From NCBI RefSeq assembly GCF_018613535.1, contig NZ_JAGGQB010000006.1:62001-126000 (forward strand): DNA of 64,000 nucleotides. The letters run 5' to 3'. Of this stretch, positions 1-8,547 are shown piece by piece. The DNA is from Bacillus sp. ISL-51. Its GTDB lineage: Bacteria > Bacillota > Bacilli > Bacillales > Bacillaceae. A model generated the notes under the pieces. The model ran no database searches. It was not told the DNA's origin and saw only the letters and a program-made list of their open reading frames with translations. Within the stretch, counting starts at the first letter, position 1; the number at the start of each line of letters is the position of its first letter. Made by a program: the position numbers and the translations under genes.

Positions 1-1
1 T

Positions 2-1216
2 GTCAATGCGTTTCAAGATGTGAAAACAAATGAGCTAGTGACACTTTCTATCGGTGAAAGTGATGCCGGCTGGAAAAACCTCTTAACGATAGAAGCGAAC
101 GGAGACAGCTTTCAAACGGCTGACACAACGAGAGAGGATATGGCGTTTTTATCCTATACATCCGGTACGACCGGCCAGCCTAAAGCTGTTGTACATACAC
201 ATGGCTGGGCCTTTGCCCATTTGAAAACATCCGCCGGTGCATGGCTCGGCATTTCTGAAAAGGACACGGTCTGGGCCACCGCCGCGCCCGGCTGGCAGAA
301 GTGGGTGTGGAGCCCGCTGCTTGCAGTTCTCGGAAGCGGAGCAACAGGATTTATTTATCACGGAAGATTTGATGCCGAAACGTATTTAGAGCTGTTGAAC
401 CGCTATCAAATCAATGTATTCTGCTGTACGCCGACAGAATACCGCCTGATGGCAAAGGTAGAGAATTTGGACAAATACGACCTTTCTTCTCTTCACAGCG
501 CCGTTTCTGCGGGTGAACCATTAAACCGAGAAGTCATCGACATTTTCCAAAAGCATTTCGGCATCAAAGTGAGAGACGGATACGGCCAAACGGAGAGCAC
601 GCTGTTAGTCGGCGTTCTGAAAGATATGGACATTAAACCGGGAAGCATGGGGAAACCGACACCCGGGAATCAAGTAGAAATCATTAACGATGAAGGCGAA
701 ATTTGCGGAGTCGGCGAAACAGGCGACATCGCCGTGCATCTCAGCACTCCTGCACTGTTTAAAGAATACTACAAAGACCCTGAAAGAACGAAAAAACAAA
801 TCCGCGGTGATTACTTCCTGACCGGTGACCGCGCAAAAAAAGACGAGGACGGCTATTTTTGGTTTGAAAGCCGCAACGATGACATCATTGTCAGTTCCGG
901 CTATACAATCGGACCGTTTGAAGTGGAAGACGCGCTTGTGAAGCATCCTGAGGTAAAAGAATGCGCCGTAGTGGCGAGTCCGGATGAAATCAGAGGCTCG
1001 ATCGTGAAAGCATATGTCGTCCTGCAAAACGAGGAAACACGAAGTGACGAACTTGTAAAAGAACTGCAAAACCACGTCAAAACGATAACAGCGCCTTACA
1101 AATATCCGAGAGAGATTGAATTTGTGGAAAGCCTTCCGAAAACAGCTTCAGCGAAAATCAGACGTGTTGAGCTGAGACAGCGTGAAGAACGGCTTAAAGC
1201 GGATAAAAAAGCTTAA
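2..1216 (+). CDS. mbcS: acyl-CoA synthetase (AMP-forming), 5' end missing
   Basis: The reading frame is open from the window edge, so the N-terminus (roughly the first 125 residues of a family of about 530) lies outside; any start codon inside the window would be false. The visible part has the ATP/AMP-binding signature SYTSGTTGQPKAVVHTH, the adenylation motif DGYGQTES, the hinge region FLTGDRAKKDEDGY and the C-terminal catalytic lysine context PKTASAKIRR. This is an ANL-superfamily enzyme that activates a short or medium chain carboxylate to its CoA thioester in the cytoplasm. Position next to ytcJ and the NAD kinase gene matches B. subtilis ytcI, also called mbcS, proposed to activate branched short-chain acids. 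The substrate cannot be read from this sequence. Confidence 0.9.
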   Translation, partial: VNAFQDVKTNELVTLSIGESDAGWKNLLTIEANGDSFQTADTTREDMAFLSYTSGTTGQPKAVVHTHGWAFAHLKTSAGAWLGISEKDTVWATAAPGWQKWVWSPLLAVLGSGATGFIYHGRFDAETYLELLNRYQINVFCCTPTEYRLMAKVENLDKYDLSSLHSAVSAGEPLNREVIDIFQKHFGIKVRDGYGQTESTLLVGVLKDMDIKPGSMGKPTPGNQVEIINDEGEICGVGETGDIAVHLSTPALFKEYYKDPERTKKQIRGDYFLTGDRAKKDEDGYFWFESRNDDIIVSSGYTIGPFEVEDALVKHPEVKECAVVASPDEIRGSIVKAYVVLQNEETRSDELVKELQNHVKTITAPYKYPREIEFVESLPKTASAKIRRVELRQREERLKADKKA

Positions 1217-1237
1217 TACAGAAAAGAGTGAGCGTGA

Positions 1238-2833
1238 ATGAAAGCGATTTGGCACGGCGGTTTCATTTATACAATGCTTGAGGAGAACCAGGTTACAGAA
1301 GCTGTTTATATTGAAGACGGCATTATCAGGCAAACAGGCAGTTATTCCGAGCTGATTGAGGCATACGGTTCAGATGATACAGCTGACATAGATTTGAAAG
1401 GGGCTGTCATGTTTCCTGGCTTCACAGACAGCCATCTGCATTTGATCGGACACGGGGAAAAACTGCTTCGCCTTGATTTGTCGGGCCTGACGTCAAAAGA
1501 AGCGATTTTGCAAGCCGCAAAAGAAGCCGAACGGGGGCTTGCGGACGGTGAATGGCTGATTGGCGAAGGCTGGAATGAAAATCAATTTGCACAGCCGAAT
1601 CATTTGACAAAACATGACCTAGACCCGCTGTTTCCAGACCGTCCCGTTCTGCTGAAGCGTGTGTGCAGGCACGCGGCTGCGGTCAACTCCGTCGCATTGC
1701 GTGCCGCGGGTATTACTAGCGAAACATCCGATCCGGACGGCGGAGTGATCGCCCGGGATGACGGGGAGCCGACAGGACTTCTGCTTGATAAAGCCCAAGA
1801 GCTTGTTACACAGGTCTTGCCGCCAGTCTCACTGGATTATGTAAAGCGCGCTCTTCAAACAGCGATTACGGATTGCTGGTCAAAAGGATTGACCGGGGGG
1901 CACTCAGAGGATTTGGCATACTACGGAGACGTCTGTGTTCCTGTTACAGCGTATGAGTCGTTAACCGGCAGCGGACTGTATCCTTTCCGCGCGCATTTGC
2001 TCGTTCATCATGAAGCCGCGGACAAGTGGAGTCAGCTTCAAAAATCGACCGGTCCGTATGTAGAATACGGAGCGATGAAGATTTTCGCCGACGGGGCGCT
2101 TGGCGGCAGAACGGCCCTGCTGAAAAAACCTTATCATGATGATCCTTCAGTTTCGGGCGTGCAGGTGCACGATGACAAGACGCTCTCTTCTCTTGTCAAA
2201 AAAGCGAGAGAAAAAGGGATGGAAATCGCCGTGCATGCAATCGGCGATCTTGCGTTTGAAAAAGTGCAGGATGCCATTGAGCAGCATCCTGCAAAACCGG
2301 GACAGCGCGACAGGCTCATTCACGCTCAAGTATTAGATCACGCCCTGATAGAAAGAGCATCACGGCTTTCGATCGGGCTTGATTTGCAGCCGCATTTTGT
2401 CGCGAGTGATTTTCCGTGGGTCATTGACAGGCTCGGAGAAGAGCGGATGGAGACGGCTTTTGCCTGGAAAACGCTGATATCAAAAGGCATATTATGTGCC
2501 GGCGGGTCAGATGCCCCGATAGAACCTGTTGATCCGATTCTCGGCATTCAATCGGCGGTGCTCAGGACAAGTAAACAAAATCCAAACGGGCCGGTATATA
2601 ATGAAAAAGAATGCTTAACCGTGTACGAAGCGATTCAGCTATACACAACGGGCAGCGCGGCTATCATTCACAAAGAGAACACCCGCGGGGCCATTGCACC
2701 CGGCTATGATGCCGATTTTACCATTCTAAGCGGTGATCCGTTTACGGTTGATCCGAAGCGGCTCCACGAGCTGAAAGCGGTAAAAACGGTCGTCAGCGGG
2801 CAGATTGTATATGAAAAAGAGGACAGGCGCTGA
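1238..2833 (+). CDS. ytcJ: metal-dependent amidohydrolase, YtcJ family
   Basis: A 531-residue cytoplasmic protein of the amidohydrolase-3 type. It has the N-terminal beta-sandwich start, the metal-binding motif FTDSHLHLIGHG near residue 66, a probable metal-bridging lysine region around AMKIFADGALGG, a histidine ligand in IAVHAIGDLAF and the late aspartate in CAGGSDAPIEP. The C-terminal DADFTILSGDP is typical of the family. The substrate is unknown; related proteins hydrolyse amide or imide bonds. It starts 21 bases after the acyl-CoA synthetase stop and is probably co-transcribed with it. A hairpin with a T-run overlaps its stop codon and lies between it and the convergent NAD kinase gene. 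Confidence 0.88.
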   Translation: MKAIWHGGFIYTMLEENQVTEAVYIEDGIIRQTGSYSELIEAYGSDDTADIDLKGAVMFPGFTDSHLHLIGHGEKLLRLDLSGLTSKEAILQAAKEAERGLADGEWLIGEGWNENQFAQPNHLTKHDLDPLFPDRPVLLKRVCRHAAAVNSVALRAAGITSETSDPDGGVIARDDGEPTGLLLDKAQELVTQVLPPVSLDYVKRALQTAITDCWSKGLTGGHSEDLAYYGDVCVPVTAYESLTGSGLYPFRAHLLVHHEAADKWSQLQKSTGPYVEYGAMKIFADGALGGRTALLKKPYHDDPSVSGVQVHDDKTLSSLVKKAREKGMEIAVHAIGDLAFEKVQDAIEQHPAKPGQRDRLIHAQVLDHALIERASRLSIGLDLQPHFVASDFPWVIDRLGEERMETAFAWKTLISKGILCAGGSDAPIEPVDPILGIQSAVLRTSKQNPNGPVYNEKECLTVYEAIQLYTTGSAAIIHKENTRGAIAPGYDADFTILSGDPFTVDPKRLHELKAVKTVVSGQIVYEKEDRR

Positions 2834-2858
2834 CAGCCCGTCCTCCTTTTTATATTAT
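2818..2858. terminator. terminator between ytcJ and the NAD kinase gene
   Basis: The arms GGACaGGCG and GCCcGTCC flank a short loop at the end of ytcJ and are followed by CTCCTTTTT. The hairpin overlaps the ytcJ stop and may serve both convergent genes. Confidence 0.6.
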
Positions 2859-3658
2859 AAAAAAGAGCGCTTTACTTTTTCCCAGAAGGAATTGTCTTTC
2901 AGTTTAACCGTTTTGATTTTCTTTTCAGATAATGTAATTTCGACCTTTTTTACATTTCTGGTGCTGAGCGCTTCATTATCAAGCCCGATAATCGGATGCT
3001 CGTTTCCGTCCTGAATCACGCGTAATGTCAGTTTTCGATCCGAGCTTAAAATAAACGGAGAGCCGAGGGTGCGGTACGTGTTATTGTTCAATGAAGCAAG
3101 CTCTGATACCTGCATGCAGGAAATTAAAGGATCAACGACGGCGCCCGCCACCGATTTATTATAGGCGGTGCTGCCTGTCGGGGTAGAGATGATCATGCCG
3201 TCTCCCCTGAACGTTTCAAAGTGAAGATCATCGATTAACACATCCATTACAAACGTTTTAATGATGCTTGAACGAATGGAAACTTCGTTTAAACAGTGAA
3301 AATGATTGCTGTCGTCTACTGTTACGTGAATCAGCGGATATTTTCTGACCTCAAGCTGTTCGGCGGTCATGCTGTCTGCCATTTTTTCAGGCTCATCGCT
3401 GTGAAAATCGCAATACAGATGAGCTTTTCCCTTTTTAGCGATTCCGACATACAGGCAGTCATCACGGAATCCGGTCTTTCTGACGGCTTGTAAAAACGAA
3501 CCGTCGCTGCCGATGCTCGCAATAATTCCGGCCTCTTCCGGATGAGACGCAACTTTAAAACCGTGCGTTTCAGCCAGTTGCTTTAAAGAGCTGGCTTGTT
3601 CTTTTGTTTCGTTGTCTTGTTTGTGAAAAAAATAAACATTGCGGCGAATATCGGCCAT
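2855..3658 (-). CDS. ppnKB: NAD kinase
   Basis: NAD kinase phosphorylates NAD to NADP in the cytoplasm. The product is 267 residues from the ATG at 3658, which follows an AAAGGGGA ribosome site; an ATG 24 bases further upstream has no such site. The ATP/NAD-binding motifs are visible: ASIGSDGSFLQAV (the family GGDG loop reads GSDG here) and ISTPTGSTAYNKSVAGAV, the substrate-binding signature. Bacillus has two NAD kinases; length and location next to ytcJ match the second one, YtdI/PpnKB/NadF2. It is transcribed away from sppA, with both promoters in the 180-base gap. Confidence 0.93.
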   Translation of the reverse strand: MADIRRNVYFFHKQDNETKEQASSLKQLAETHGFKVASHPEEAGIIASIGSDGSFLQAVRKTGFRDDCLYVGIAKKGKAHLYCDFHSDEPEKMADSMTAEQLEVRKYPLIHVTVDDSNHFHCLNEVSIRSSIIKTFVMDVLIDDLHFETFRGDGMIISTPTGSTAYNKSVAGAVVDPLISCMQVSELASLNNNTYRTLGSPFILSSDRKLTLRVIQDGNEHPIIGLDNEALSTRNVKKVEITLSEKKIKTVKLKDNSFWEKVKRSFL

Positions 3659-3784
3659 ATCCCAATTCCCCTTTGCTGTCATATTTACGTTTTTCTCCCA
3701 TCAGGTATTGTGTTAAAATACCTGTGGCAATAGTGTATCATGTTTCCTGTTTATCCGTTAAGTGAAAGCCGTTTCATAAAAAGA

Positions 3785-3810
3785 TGAAACCTTTTTTACG
3801 GGGGAACGTA
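3785..3810 (+). promoter_or_regulatory. SigW-type promoter of sppA-yteJ
   Basis: TGAAAC at 3785-3790 is followed after exactly 16 bases by CGTA at 3807-3810. This is the known extracytoplasmic sigma factor SigW pattern, and sppA is an established SigW target in B. subtilis. The predicted transcript starts about 25 bases before the sppA ATG. Confidence 0.88.
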
Positions 3811-3839
3811 CGATTAGTGTAGAAAAGGAGGCGGAACAA

Positions 3840-4847
3840 ATGAATGCAAAAAGATGGATCGCGCTCGTCATCGCCATCGGCATCTTCGGCGTATCAGTGA
3901 TTGCCAGCGTGACCTTCGGCGTGCTGAAGAATTTCGGCGATACCGGGTCTGACTTCGCGTCACTGACCGATGGATCGGAGGAAGTGACGCTGGAGGAGGG
4001 CAGCCCCGGCAGCAAAATCGCCGTGCTTGAAGTGGACGGAACGATTGAGGACAACGGCGAGTCAGGCGGCCTGCTCAGCTCAGGCGGGTATGATCACCGG
4101 TCATTTTTAAAACATATTGAGCGTGCAAAAGACGACAAAAGCGTCAAAGGAATTGTCCTGAAAGTCAATTCGCCGGGGGGCGGCGTGTATGAAAGCGCAG
4201 AGATACATAAAAAACTTGAAGAAGTAAAGAAAGAAACGAAGAAGCCGATATACGTGTCTATGGGTTCAATGGCAGCGTCGGGAGGCTACTACATATCTAC
4301 GGCAGCCGATAAAATCTATGCTTCTCCGGAAACGCTCACAGGCTCTTTAGGCGTGATCATGGAAAGCGTGAACTACTCTAAGCTTGCCGATGAGCTCGGG
4401 ATTAAGTTTGAAACCATAAAAAGCGGGGCTCATAAAGACATCATGTCTCCGACCCGCGAGATGACCAAGGAAGAGAAAAATATTATGCAGACGATGGTGG
4501 ACAGCTCGTATGAAGGTTTCGTAGATGTCATTTCAAAAGGGCGGCATATGTCAAAAACCGATGTCAAAAAAATCGCCGACGGCCGGGTTTATGACGGCAG
4601 ACAAGCGAAAAAGCTCCATCTCGTCGATGAGCTCGGTTTTTATGATGATACAATCAGCGCGATGAAAAAGGATCATAAAAATATGAAAAACGCTTCAGTC
4701 GTTACTTATGAAGAAGGCTTTGGATTGGGGTCGCTCTTATCCATGAGCGCGAACAAAATGTTTAAAAGCGAACTGGATTTTCTGAATATGAAAGAACTCA
4801 TTTCACAATCCGGTTCGCCGCGAATGATGTATCTCTATGCAAAGTAG
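3840..4847 (+). CDS. sppA: signal peptide peptidase SppA
   Basis: A membrane-anchored serine protease that degrades signal peptides left in the membrane and contributes to envelope stress resistance. It has 335 residues, the length of the B. subtilis enzyme. One N-terminal membrane segment (about residues 7-27) anchors the protein with the protease domain outside. The Ser-Lys dyad is present: Ser147 in MAASGGYY and Lys199 in [11 protein letters not shown], the same numbering as in B. subtilis SppA. The start is fixed by AAGGAGGCGG directly ahead. It forms an operon with yteJ, 13 bases downstream, behind a SigW-type promoter. Confidence 0.96.
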   Translation: MNAKRWIALVIAIGIFGVSVIASVTFGVLKNFGDTGSDFASLTDGSEEVTLEEGSPGSKIAVLEVDGTIEDNGESGGLLSSGGYDHRSFLKHIERAKDDKSVKGIVLKVNSPGGGVYESAEIHKKLEEVKKETKKPIYVSMGSMAASGGYYISTAADKIYASPETLTGSLGVIMESVNYSKLADELGIKFETIKSGAHKDIMSPTREMTKEEKNIMQTMVDSSYEGFVDVISKGRHMSKTDVKKIADGRVYDGRQAKKLHLVDELGFYDDTISAMKKDHKNMKNASVVTYEEGFGLGSLLSMSANKMFKSELDFLNMKELISQSGSPRMMYLYAK

Positions 4848-4860
4848 GGGGGAAGAAAGA

Positions 4861-5352
4861 ATGGACGCGACTTACGAAGGCTTTGAAGGCAAAGAAGAGG
4901 AAGCCGAACGCCACGGGGCGCTTGAGCCGGCGTATGCAGGGTTTTGGATCAGGTTCTGGGCGTTTCTTCTCGATTGGCTTGTGATCTGGGGCCTTAACCA
5001 CTTAATTGTTTCCCCGGTGTTCAGCCTGATGAACATCCCGAAAACAAGCGGTATGTTTACGGTTTCTGCCTACTCTGTGACAACCTTAATCGTCTATCTC
5101 GCCTATTTTGTGCTCATGACGAAATGGTTTCATCAGACACTCGGCAAGATGGTCTTTGGATTAAAGGTCATTCCTCTCGCAGACGGCAAACGGCTGACAT
5201 GGGGCACCGTGATTTTCAGAGAAGCGGTCGGCCGTTATATTGATAAAATTTGGATTCTCTACGCTGTTGTTGCGTTTACTCCTAAAAAGCAGGGGATTCA
5301 CGATCTTATCGCCGACACAGCCGTCGTTCATGAAAAACTGTACCGCAAATAA
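4861..5352 (+). CDS. yteJ: RDD family membrane protein YteJ
   Basis: A 163-residue protein with an acidic N-terminus, then AGFWIRFWAFLLDWLVIWGL, the RDD-type first helix, followed by two more hydrophobic segments. The start at 4861 follows AGGGGGGAAGAAAG; an in-frame ATG at 4837 inside the end of sppA lacks a ribosome site. In B. subtilis SppA and YteJ act together in lantibiotic resistance, with YteJ restraining the peptidase; that role is family knowledge, not visible here. It shares the sppA SigW promoter and ends in a strong terminator. Confidence 0.9.
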   Translation: MDATYEGFEGKEEEAERHGALEPAYAGFWIRFWAFLLDWLVIWGLNHLIVSPVFSLMNIPKTSGMFTVSAYSVTTLIVYLAYFVLMTKWFHQTLGKMVFGLKVIPLADGKRLTWGTVIFREAVGRYIDKIWILYAVVAFTPKKQGIHDLIADTAVVHEKLYRK

Positions 5353-5359
5353 AAGCAGT

Positions 5360-5391
5360 AAACCCGGAGAAAAGTCCGGGTTTATTTTTTT
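5360..5391 (+). terminator. terminator of sppA-yteJ
   Basis: AAACCCGGA and TCCGGGTTT pair around a short loop, followed by a long T-tract that runs up to the next gene. Confidence 0.9.
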
Positions 5392-5430
5392 TTTGATTTG
5401 GCGATAATGCTTGCTAAGGATGTGAAGTTT

Positions 5431-6117
5431 ATGGGATATGCCGCAGCAGCTGTTCTCATTCTCATTGCGGTCTGGCTGCTCATGAGAATGAAAATCCATC
5501 TGACATTCGTATATCTCCACGATAAAGATAATGACAAATTGACCTTGAAAATGTCGGCATTATTCGGACTGATCCGTGTCAAAAAAACGCTGCCCGTTAT
5601 TAAAGTGAACAAAGAAGATGTATCGATTGATGTCAGACAGGACACGGAATCCAAAATGAAAGGCCAAAAAAATGAGAAGAAAAAAATAACATACGAAGAC
5701 GTCAAGCAAAGCATTCACCGAATTGAAATGATTCTGCATCAAGTCGTCAGAATGAAGGAAATCGGAGCTTCTTTTCTGGCTGGCATCCGTGTGACGAAAT
5801 TAGAGTGGGTGACAGTGATCGGGATAAAAGACGCCGCTGCCACGGGTATTGCTGCCGGAGGCGTGTGGGCAATAAAGGGCGGACTGATGGCGATGCTTTT
5901 TGACCACCTTCGTTTTTTACATAAACCCGTGTACGAAGTCATTCCTTCATTTCAAGTGCCTGCTTCCAAGACGCATTTTCAGTGTATATTCTTTTTCCGT
6001 TTTGGACATCTTATAGTTGCAGCTTTCAAATTGCTCAAATACGGGCGGAACGGACTTTCTATCTTGCGAAAGAAACAGCCGGTTCCGGTTACTTCAAAGA
6101 ATGATTCATCAGTTTAA
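5431..6117 (+). CDS. ytfI: conserved membrane-associated protein YtfI (DUF2953)
   Basis: A 228-residue protein with one N-terminal membrane helix (about residues 3-20) and a basic soluble part with a further hydrophobic stretch near residue 145. It matches the DUF2953 family, found in spore-forming Firmicutes next to ytfJ; no biochemical role is known to me. I chose the ATG at 5431 because AAGGATG precedes it; the frame extends back to a TTG at 5398 inside the T-run of the previous terminator, which is unlikely to be used. It is 12 bases from ytfJ and presumably co-expressed in sporulation. Confidence 0.82.
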   Translation: MGYAAAAVLILIAVWLLMRMKIHLTFVYLHDKDNDKLTLKMSALFGLIRVKKTLPVIKVNKEDVSIDVRQDTESKMKGQKNEKKKITYEDVKQSIHRIEMILHQVVRMKEIGASFLAGIRVTKLEWVTVIGIKDAAATGIAAGGVWAIKGGLMAMLFDHLRFLHKPVYEVIPSFQVPASKTHFQCIFFFRFGHLIVAAFKLLKYGRNGLSILRKKQPVPVTSKNDSSV

Positions 6118-6129
6118 GGAGGAGCGCAC

Positions 6130-6570
6130 ATGACAGACCATCCGATACAAGGTTTAATGAAAACCGCTATGGAAAATTTAAAAGAAATGATTGACGTCAA
6201 TACAATCATTGGAGACCCTGTTGAAACGCCTGACGGAAGCGTCATCTTAACAGTTTCAAAGGTAGGCTTCGGATTTGCGGCAGGCGGAAGCGAATTTGGC
6301 GGAAAGCCGGCTGAAAAAAGAACTGAGGATGATGAAAGAAAAGAGCAGAAGCTTCCATTCGGCGGCGGAAGCGGCGGAGGCGTATCTATAACGCCGATCG
6401 CGTTTCTGATTGTCGGAACAAACGGCGTAAGAATGCTTCATTTAGATGAAAACACCCATCTTATTGATAAACTTTTAGACTCCGCGCCCCAGACAATTGA
6501 ACGGATCCAGCATATGTTTAAGAAAAATGACAAAGGCCGGAATCAAAAAATGACGGATATTGATTTATAA
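6130..6570 (+). CDS. ytfJ: spore protein YtfJ / GerW
   Basis: A 146-residue soluble protein starting HPIQGLMKTAMENLKEM, with the central glycine-rich segment FGGGSGGGVSITPIAFLIV that is characteristic of the YtfJ family. In B. subtilis this protein (renamed GerW) is made in sporulation and is needed for L-alanine germination through the GerA receptor. GGAGGAGCG precedes the start. The upstream ytfI gene overlaps the region where a forespore promoter would sit; I could not identify one with confidence. A terminator follows. Confidence 0.92.
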   Translation: MTDHPIQGLMKTAMENLKEMIDVNTIIGDPVETPDGSVILTVSKVGFGFAAGGSEFGGKPAEKRTEDDERKEQKLPFGGGSGGGVSITPIAFLIVGTNGVRMLHLDENTHLIDKLLDSAPQTIERIQHMFKKNDKGRNQKMTDIDL

Positions 6571-6576
6571 CATAAA

Positions 6577-6608
6577 AGTTAACTGCCGCCCGCAGTTAGC
6601 TTTTTTTG
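6577..6608 (+). terminator. terminator of ytfI-ytfJ
   Basis: The arms GTTAACTGC and GCAGTTAGC flank a short GC-rich loop, followed by TTTTTTT. Confidence 0.85.
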
Positions 6609-6624
6609 CGATGCGGCATAACCT

Positions 6625-6653
6625 TTGCAGTTTACATAAAACTCGACTATGAT
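6625..6653 (+). promoter_or_regulatory. tpx promoter
   Basis: TTGCAG (6625-6630), a 17-base spacer and TATGAT (6648-6653) form a SigA-type promoter about 30 bases before the tpx start. In B. subtilis tpx belongs to the Spx oxidative-stress regulon; I cannot define an Spx contact here. Confidence 0.7.
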
Positions 6654-6684
6654 AGAGCTATACATAGAAAAGGGAGGAATTATA

Positions 6685-7188
6685 ATGGCTGACATTACAT
6701 TTAAAGGCGGAGCGGTAACGCTTATCGGACAAGAAGTGAAGCCGGGTGACCAAGCCCCTGATTTCAAGGTGCTGACAAACGGATTAGAAGAAAAAACGCT
6801 CGCTGACATGAAAGGGAAAGTAACCATCATTTCCGTTATTCCTTCAATTGACACAGGGGTATGTGACGCACAGACACGCCGCTTTAACGAAGAAGCTGCA
6901 AAACTCGGCGATGTGAACGTCTATACGATCAGCGCAGACCTGCCGTTTGCACAAGCGCGCTGGTGCGGAGCAAACGGAATTGATAAAGTTGAAACATTAT
7001 CAGACCACAAAGACATGTCATTTGGTGAAGCGTTCGGCGTTTACATTAAAGAACTTCGCCTTCTGGCACGTTCCGTATTCGTTCTTGACCAGGACGGAAA
7101 AATCGTTTACGCGGAATACGTAAGCGAAGCCACAAACCACCCGAATTATGAAAAACCTATCGAAGCTGCAAAAGCGTTAATTAAGTAA
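6685..7188 (+). CDS. tpx: thiol peroxidase Tpx
   Basis: An atypical 2-Cys peroxiredoxin that reduces hydrogen peroxide and organic peroxides with electrons from thioredoxin. It has 167 residues. The peroxidatic Cys60 lies in [14 protein letters not shown] and the resolving Cys94 in ARWCGANG, the expected spacing for the Tpx subfamily. The ATG at 6685 has GGGAGGAATTAT ahead of it; an earlier in-frame ATG at 6649 lies inside the -10 box and is not used. It is monocistronic, with its own promoter and terminator. Confidence 0.96.
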   Translation: MADITFKGGAVTLIGQEVKPGDQAPDFKVLTNGLEEKTLADMKGKVTIISVIPSIDTGVCDAQTRRFNEEAAKLGDVNVYTISADLPFAQARWCGANGIDKVETLSDHKDMSFGEAFGVYIKELRLLARSVFVLDQDGKIVYAEYVSEATNHPNYEKPIEAAKALIK

Positions 7189-7197
7189 AGAGGTGCA

Positions 7198-7230
7198 AAA
7201 GAGCTCCGGGTGCTGCCGCGGAGCTCTTTT
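7198..7230 (+). terminator. terminator of tpx
   Basis: AAGAGCTCCG pairs with CGGAGCTCTT across a GGTGCTGC loop and ends in TTTT. Confidence 0.85.
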
Positions 7231-7250
7231 CATGGCAAGGAGGAAACAAA

Positions 7251-8237
7251 ATGCAAAACGACCATGTCGGTCAGATTTACGAACTTTTAGATGAAGCGGC
7301 CCGAGTCATTGCTGACGGCTTGCAGCTGTCATACATTGAGGGGCTTGCGGAAGCGGGGGAAATGTATTTTCTTGAAAAAACCGAACAGCTCCCGGTGCAG
7401 GAAAAGCATGCCGAACAGCTTCAAAATCTGCTGGAAAAGGCGGATTTCAAAACGTACGAGCATGAGTGGGTGCGTAAAGCATTTCAGCTCGCCATTTTAA
7501 AAGGGCTGAAGGATAAATCACATCCGAACAGGCAAATGACCCCTGATACGATCGGCCTTTTCATCAGCTATTTGGTGAATAAATTCACGGGCGGCCAAAA
7601 GGGTTTGACGCTCTTAGACCCCGCTTGCGGCACCGGAAATCTCCTGCTCACAGCAGCAAATCAGCTTTCTGACAAAATGGCAAAAAGCTTCGGGATTGAA
7701 ATTGATGATGTTCTCGTAAAGATCGCTTACGCTCAGGCAAACCTGCAGGAAAAAGAGATGGAGCTGTTTTGCCAGGACAGCCTGGAGCCGTTATTTATCG
7801 ATCCCGTTGATACGGTAATTTGTGATTTGCCCGTCGGCTACTATCCGAATGATGAAGGAGCTGCCGCGTACGAGCTGAAAGCGGATAAAGGCCATTCATT
7901 CGCTCACCATTTATTTATTGAACAAAGCGTCAAGCATACAAAACCGGGCGGATACTTGTTTTTTATGATACCGAACCATCTGTTTGACAGTGCTCAAAGT
8001 GATAAGCTGAAGCAGTTCTTTGCAGAAAAAGTCCATATCAACGCACTCCTTCAGCTGCCGGCTTCCATGTTTAAAGATGAGGCTCAGGCAAAGAGCATTT
8101 TAATTTTGCAGAAAAAAGGAGAAACCGCAAAGCCGCCGAAGCAAGCGCTTCTGGCCAGTCTGCCGTCATTTGCAAACCAGCAGGCCATGCGGGATATGAT
8201 GGCGAAATTGGATCAATGGTTTCAAAATGACAAATAA
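7251..8237 (+). CDS. ytxK: adenine-specific DNA methyltransferase-like protein YtxK
   Basis: A 328-residue protein with an N-terminal helical domain (about residues 1-100) and a class I SAM-dependent methyltransferase fold resembling type I/II N6-adenine methylases. The SAM-binding motif I reads LLDPACGTGNLLL. The catalytic NPPF/Y position is replaced by DLPVGYYPND, in which the asparagine is Asp and the first proline position is changed. No restriction or specificity gene is nearby, and the gene is conserved at this chromosomal place in Bacillus, so it is probably a housekeeping gene of unknown substrate rather than part of a restriction system. Start supported by AAGGAGGAAAC. Confidence 0.88.
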   Translation: MQNDHVGQIYELLDEAARVIADGLQLSYIEGLAEAGEMYFLEKTEQLPVQEKHAEQLQNLLEKADFKTYEHEWVRKAFQLAILKGLKDKSHPNRQMTPDTIGLFISYLVNKFTGGQKGLTLLDPACGTGNLLLTAANQLSDKMAKSFGIEIDDVLVKIAYAQANLQEKEMELFCQDSLEPLFIDPVDTVICDLPVGYYPNDEGAAAYELKADKGHSFAHHLFIEQSVKHTKPGGYLFFMIPNHLFDSAQSDKLKQFFAEKVHINALLQLPASMFKDEAQAKSILILQKKGETAKPPKQALLASLPSFANQQAMRDMMAKLDQWFQNDK

Positions 8238-8247
8238 ACGCTCAATG

Positions 8248-8288
8248 AACAGTTTAAGGGGCGTACCCTTGAACTGTTTTGCTTTTTT
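8248..8288 (+). terminator. terminator of ytxK
   Basis: AACAGTTTAAGGG (8248-8260) pairs perfectly or nearly so with CCCTTGAACTGTT (8266-8278), then TTGCTTTTTT. Confidence 0.9.
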
Positions 8289-8402
8289 AAATGAATGGAA
8301 AACATGTGATCAACACAAATTAAGGAAGAAAAGAAAAAATTCTTCAGGCTGTCCGATCCATATGGCATAGTGAATATTTATCAGAAAATATCGACTTCGT
8401 AT

Positions 8403-8416
8403 TGAAAGCGATACCA
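8403..8416 (+). promoter_or_regulatory. cre box upstream of ackA
   Basis: TGAAAGCGATACCA fits the CcpA operator consensus TGWAANCGNTNWCA with one mismatch. It is centred about 56 bases upstream of the predicted ackA transcript start, the place from which CcpA activates ackA in B. subtilis. Confidence 0.8.
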
Positions 8417-8431
8417 AACGAGATGTTGACT

Positions 8432-8459
8432 TGAAATGCTGAGTTGACAATGTTTAAAT
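8432..8459 (+). promoter_or_regulatory. ackA promoter
   Basis: TTGAAA (8432-8437), a 16-base spacer and TTAAAT (8454-8459) give a weak SigA promoter starting near 8466, as expected for an activated gene. The surrounding 8289-8547 stretch holds no gene; two further TTGACT/TTGACA sequences at 8426 and 8444 make the exact -35 uncertain. Confidence 0.55.
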
Positions 8460-8547
8460 GGAAAAGTCAGATATTTTTTGGACTGCATGTAAGGTCTGGG
8501 AAAAAAGAACGAAATAACGAAGAAGAATTTTGATAGGAGCGTCATTT

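Noticed and set aside
605-1075. 156-codon minus-strand frame inside the acyl-CoA synthetase gene
   Set aside because: It is antisense to clearly conserved coding sequence; its Phe- and Cys-rich translation is typical of a shadow frame.
7251-8237. Restriction-modification system suggested by the methylase-like YtxK
   Set aside because: No restriction or specificity gene nearby, the catalytic motif is altered, and the gene is conserved at this core locus.
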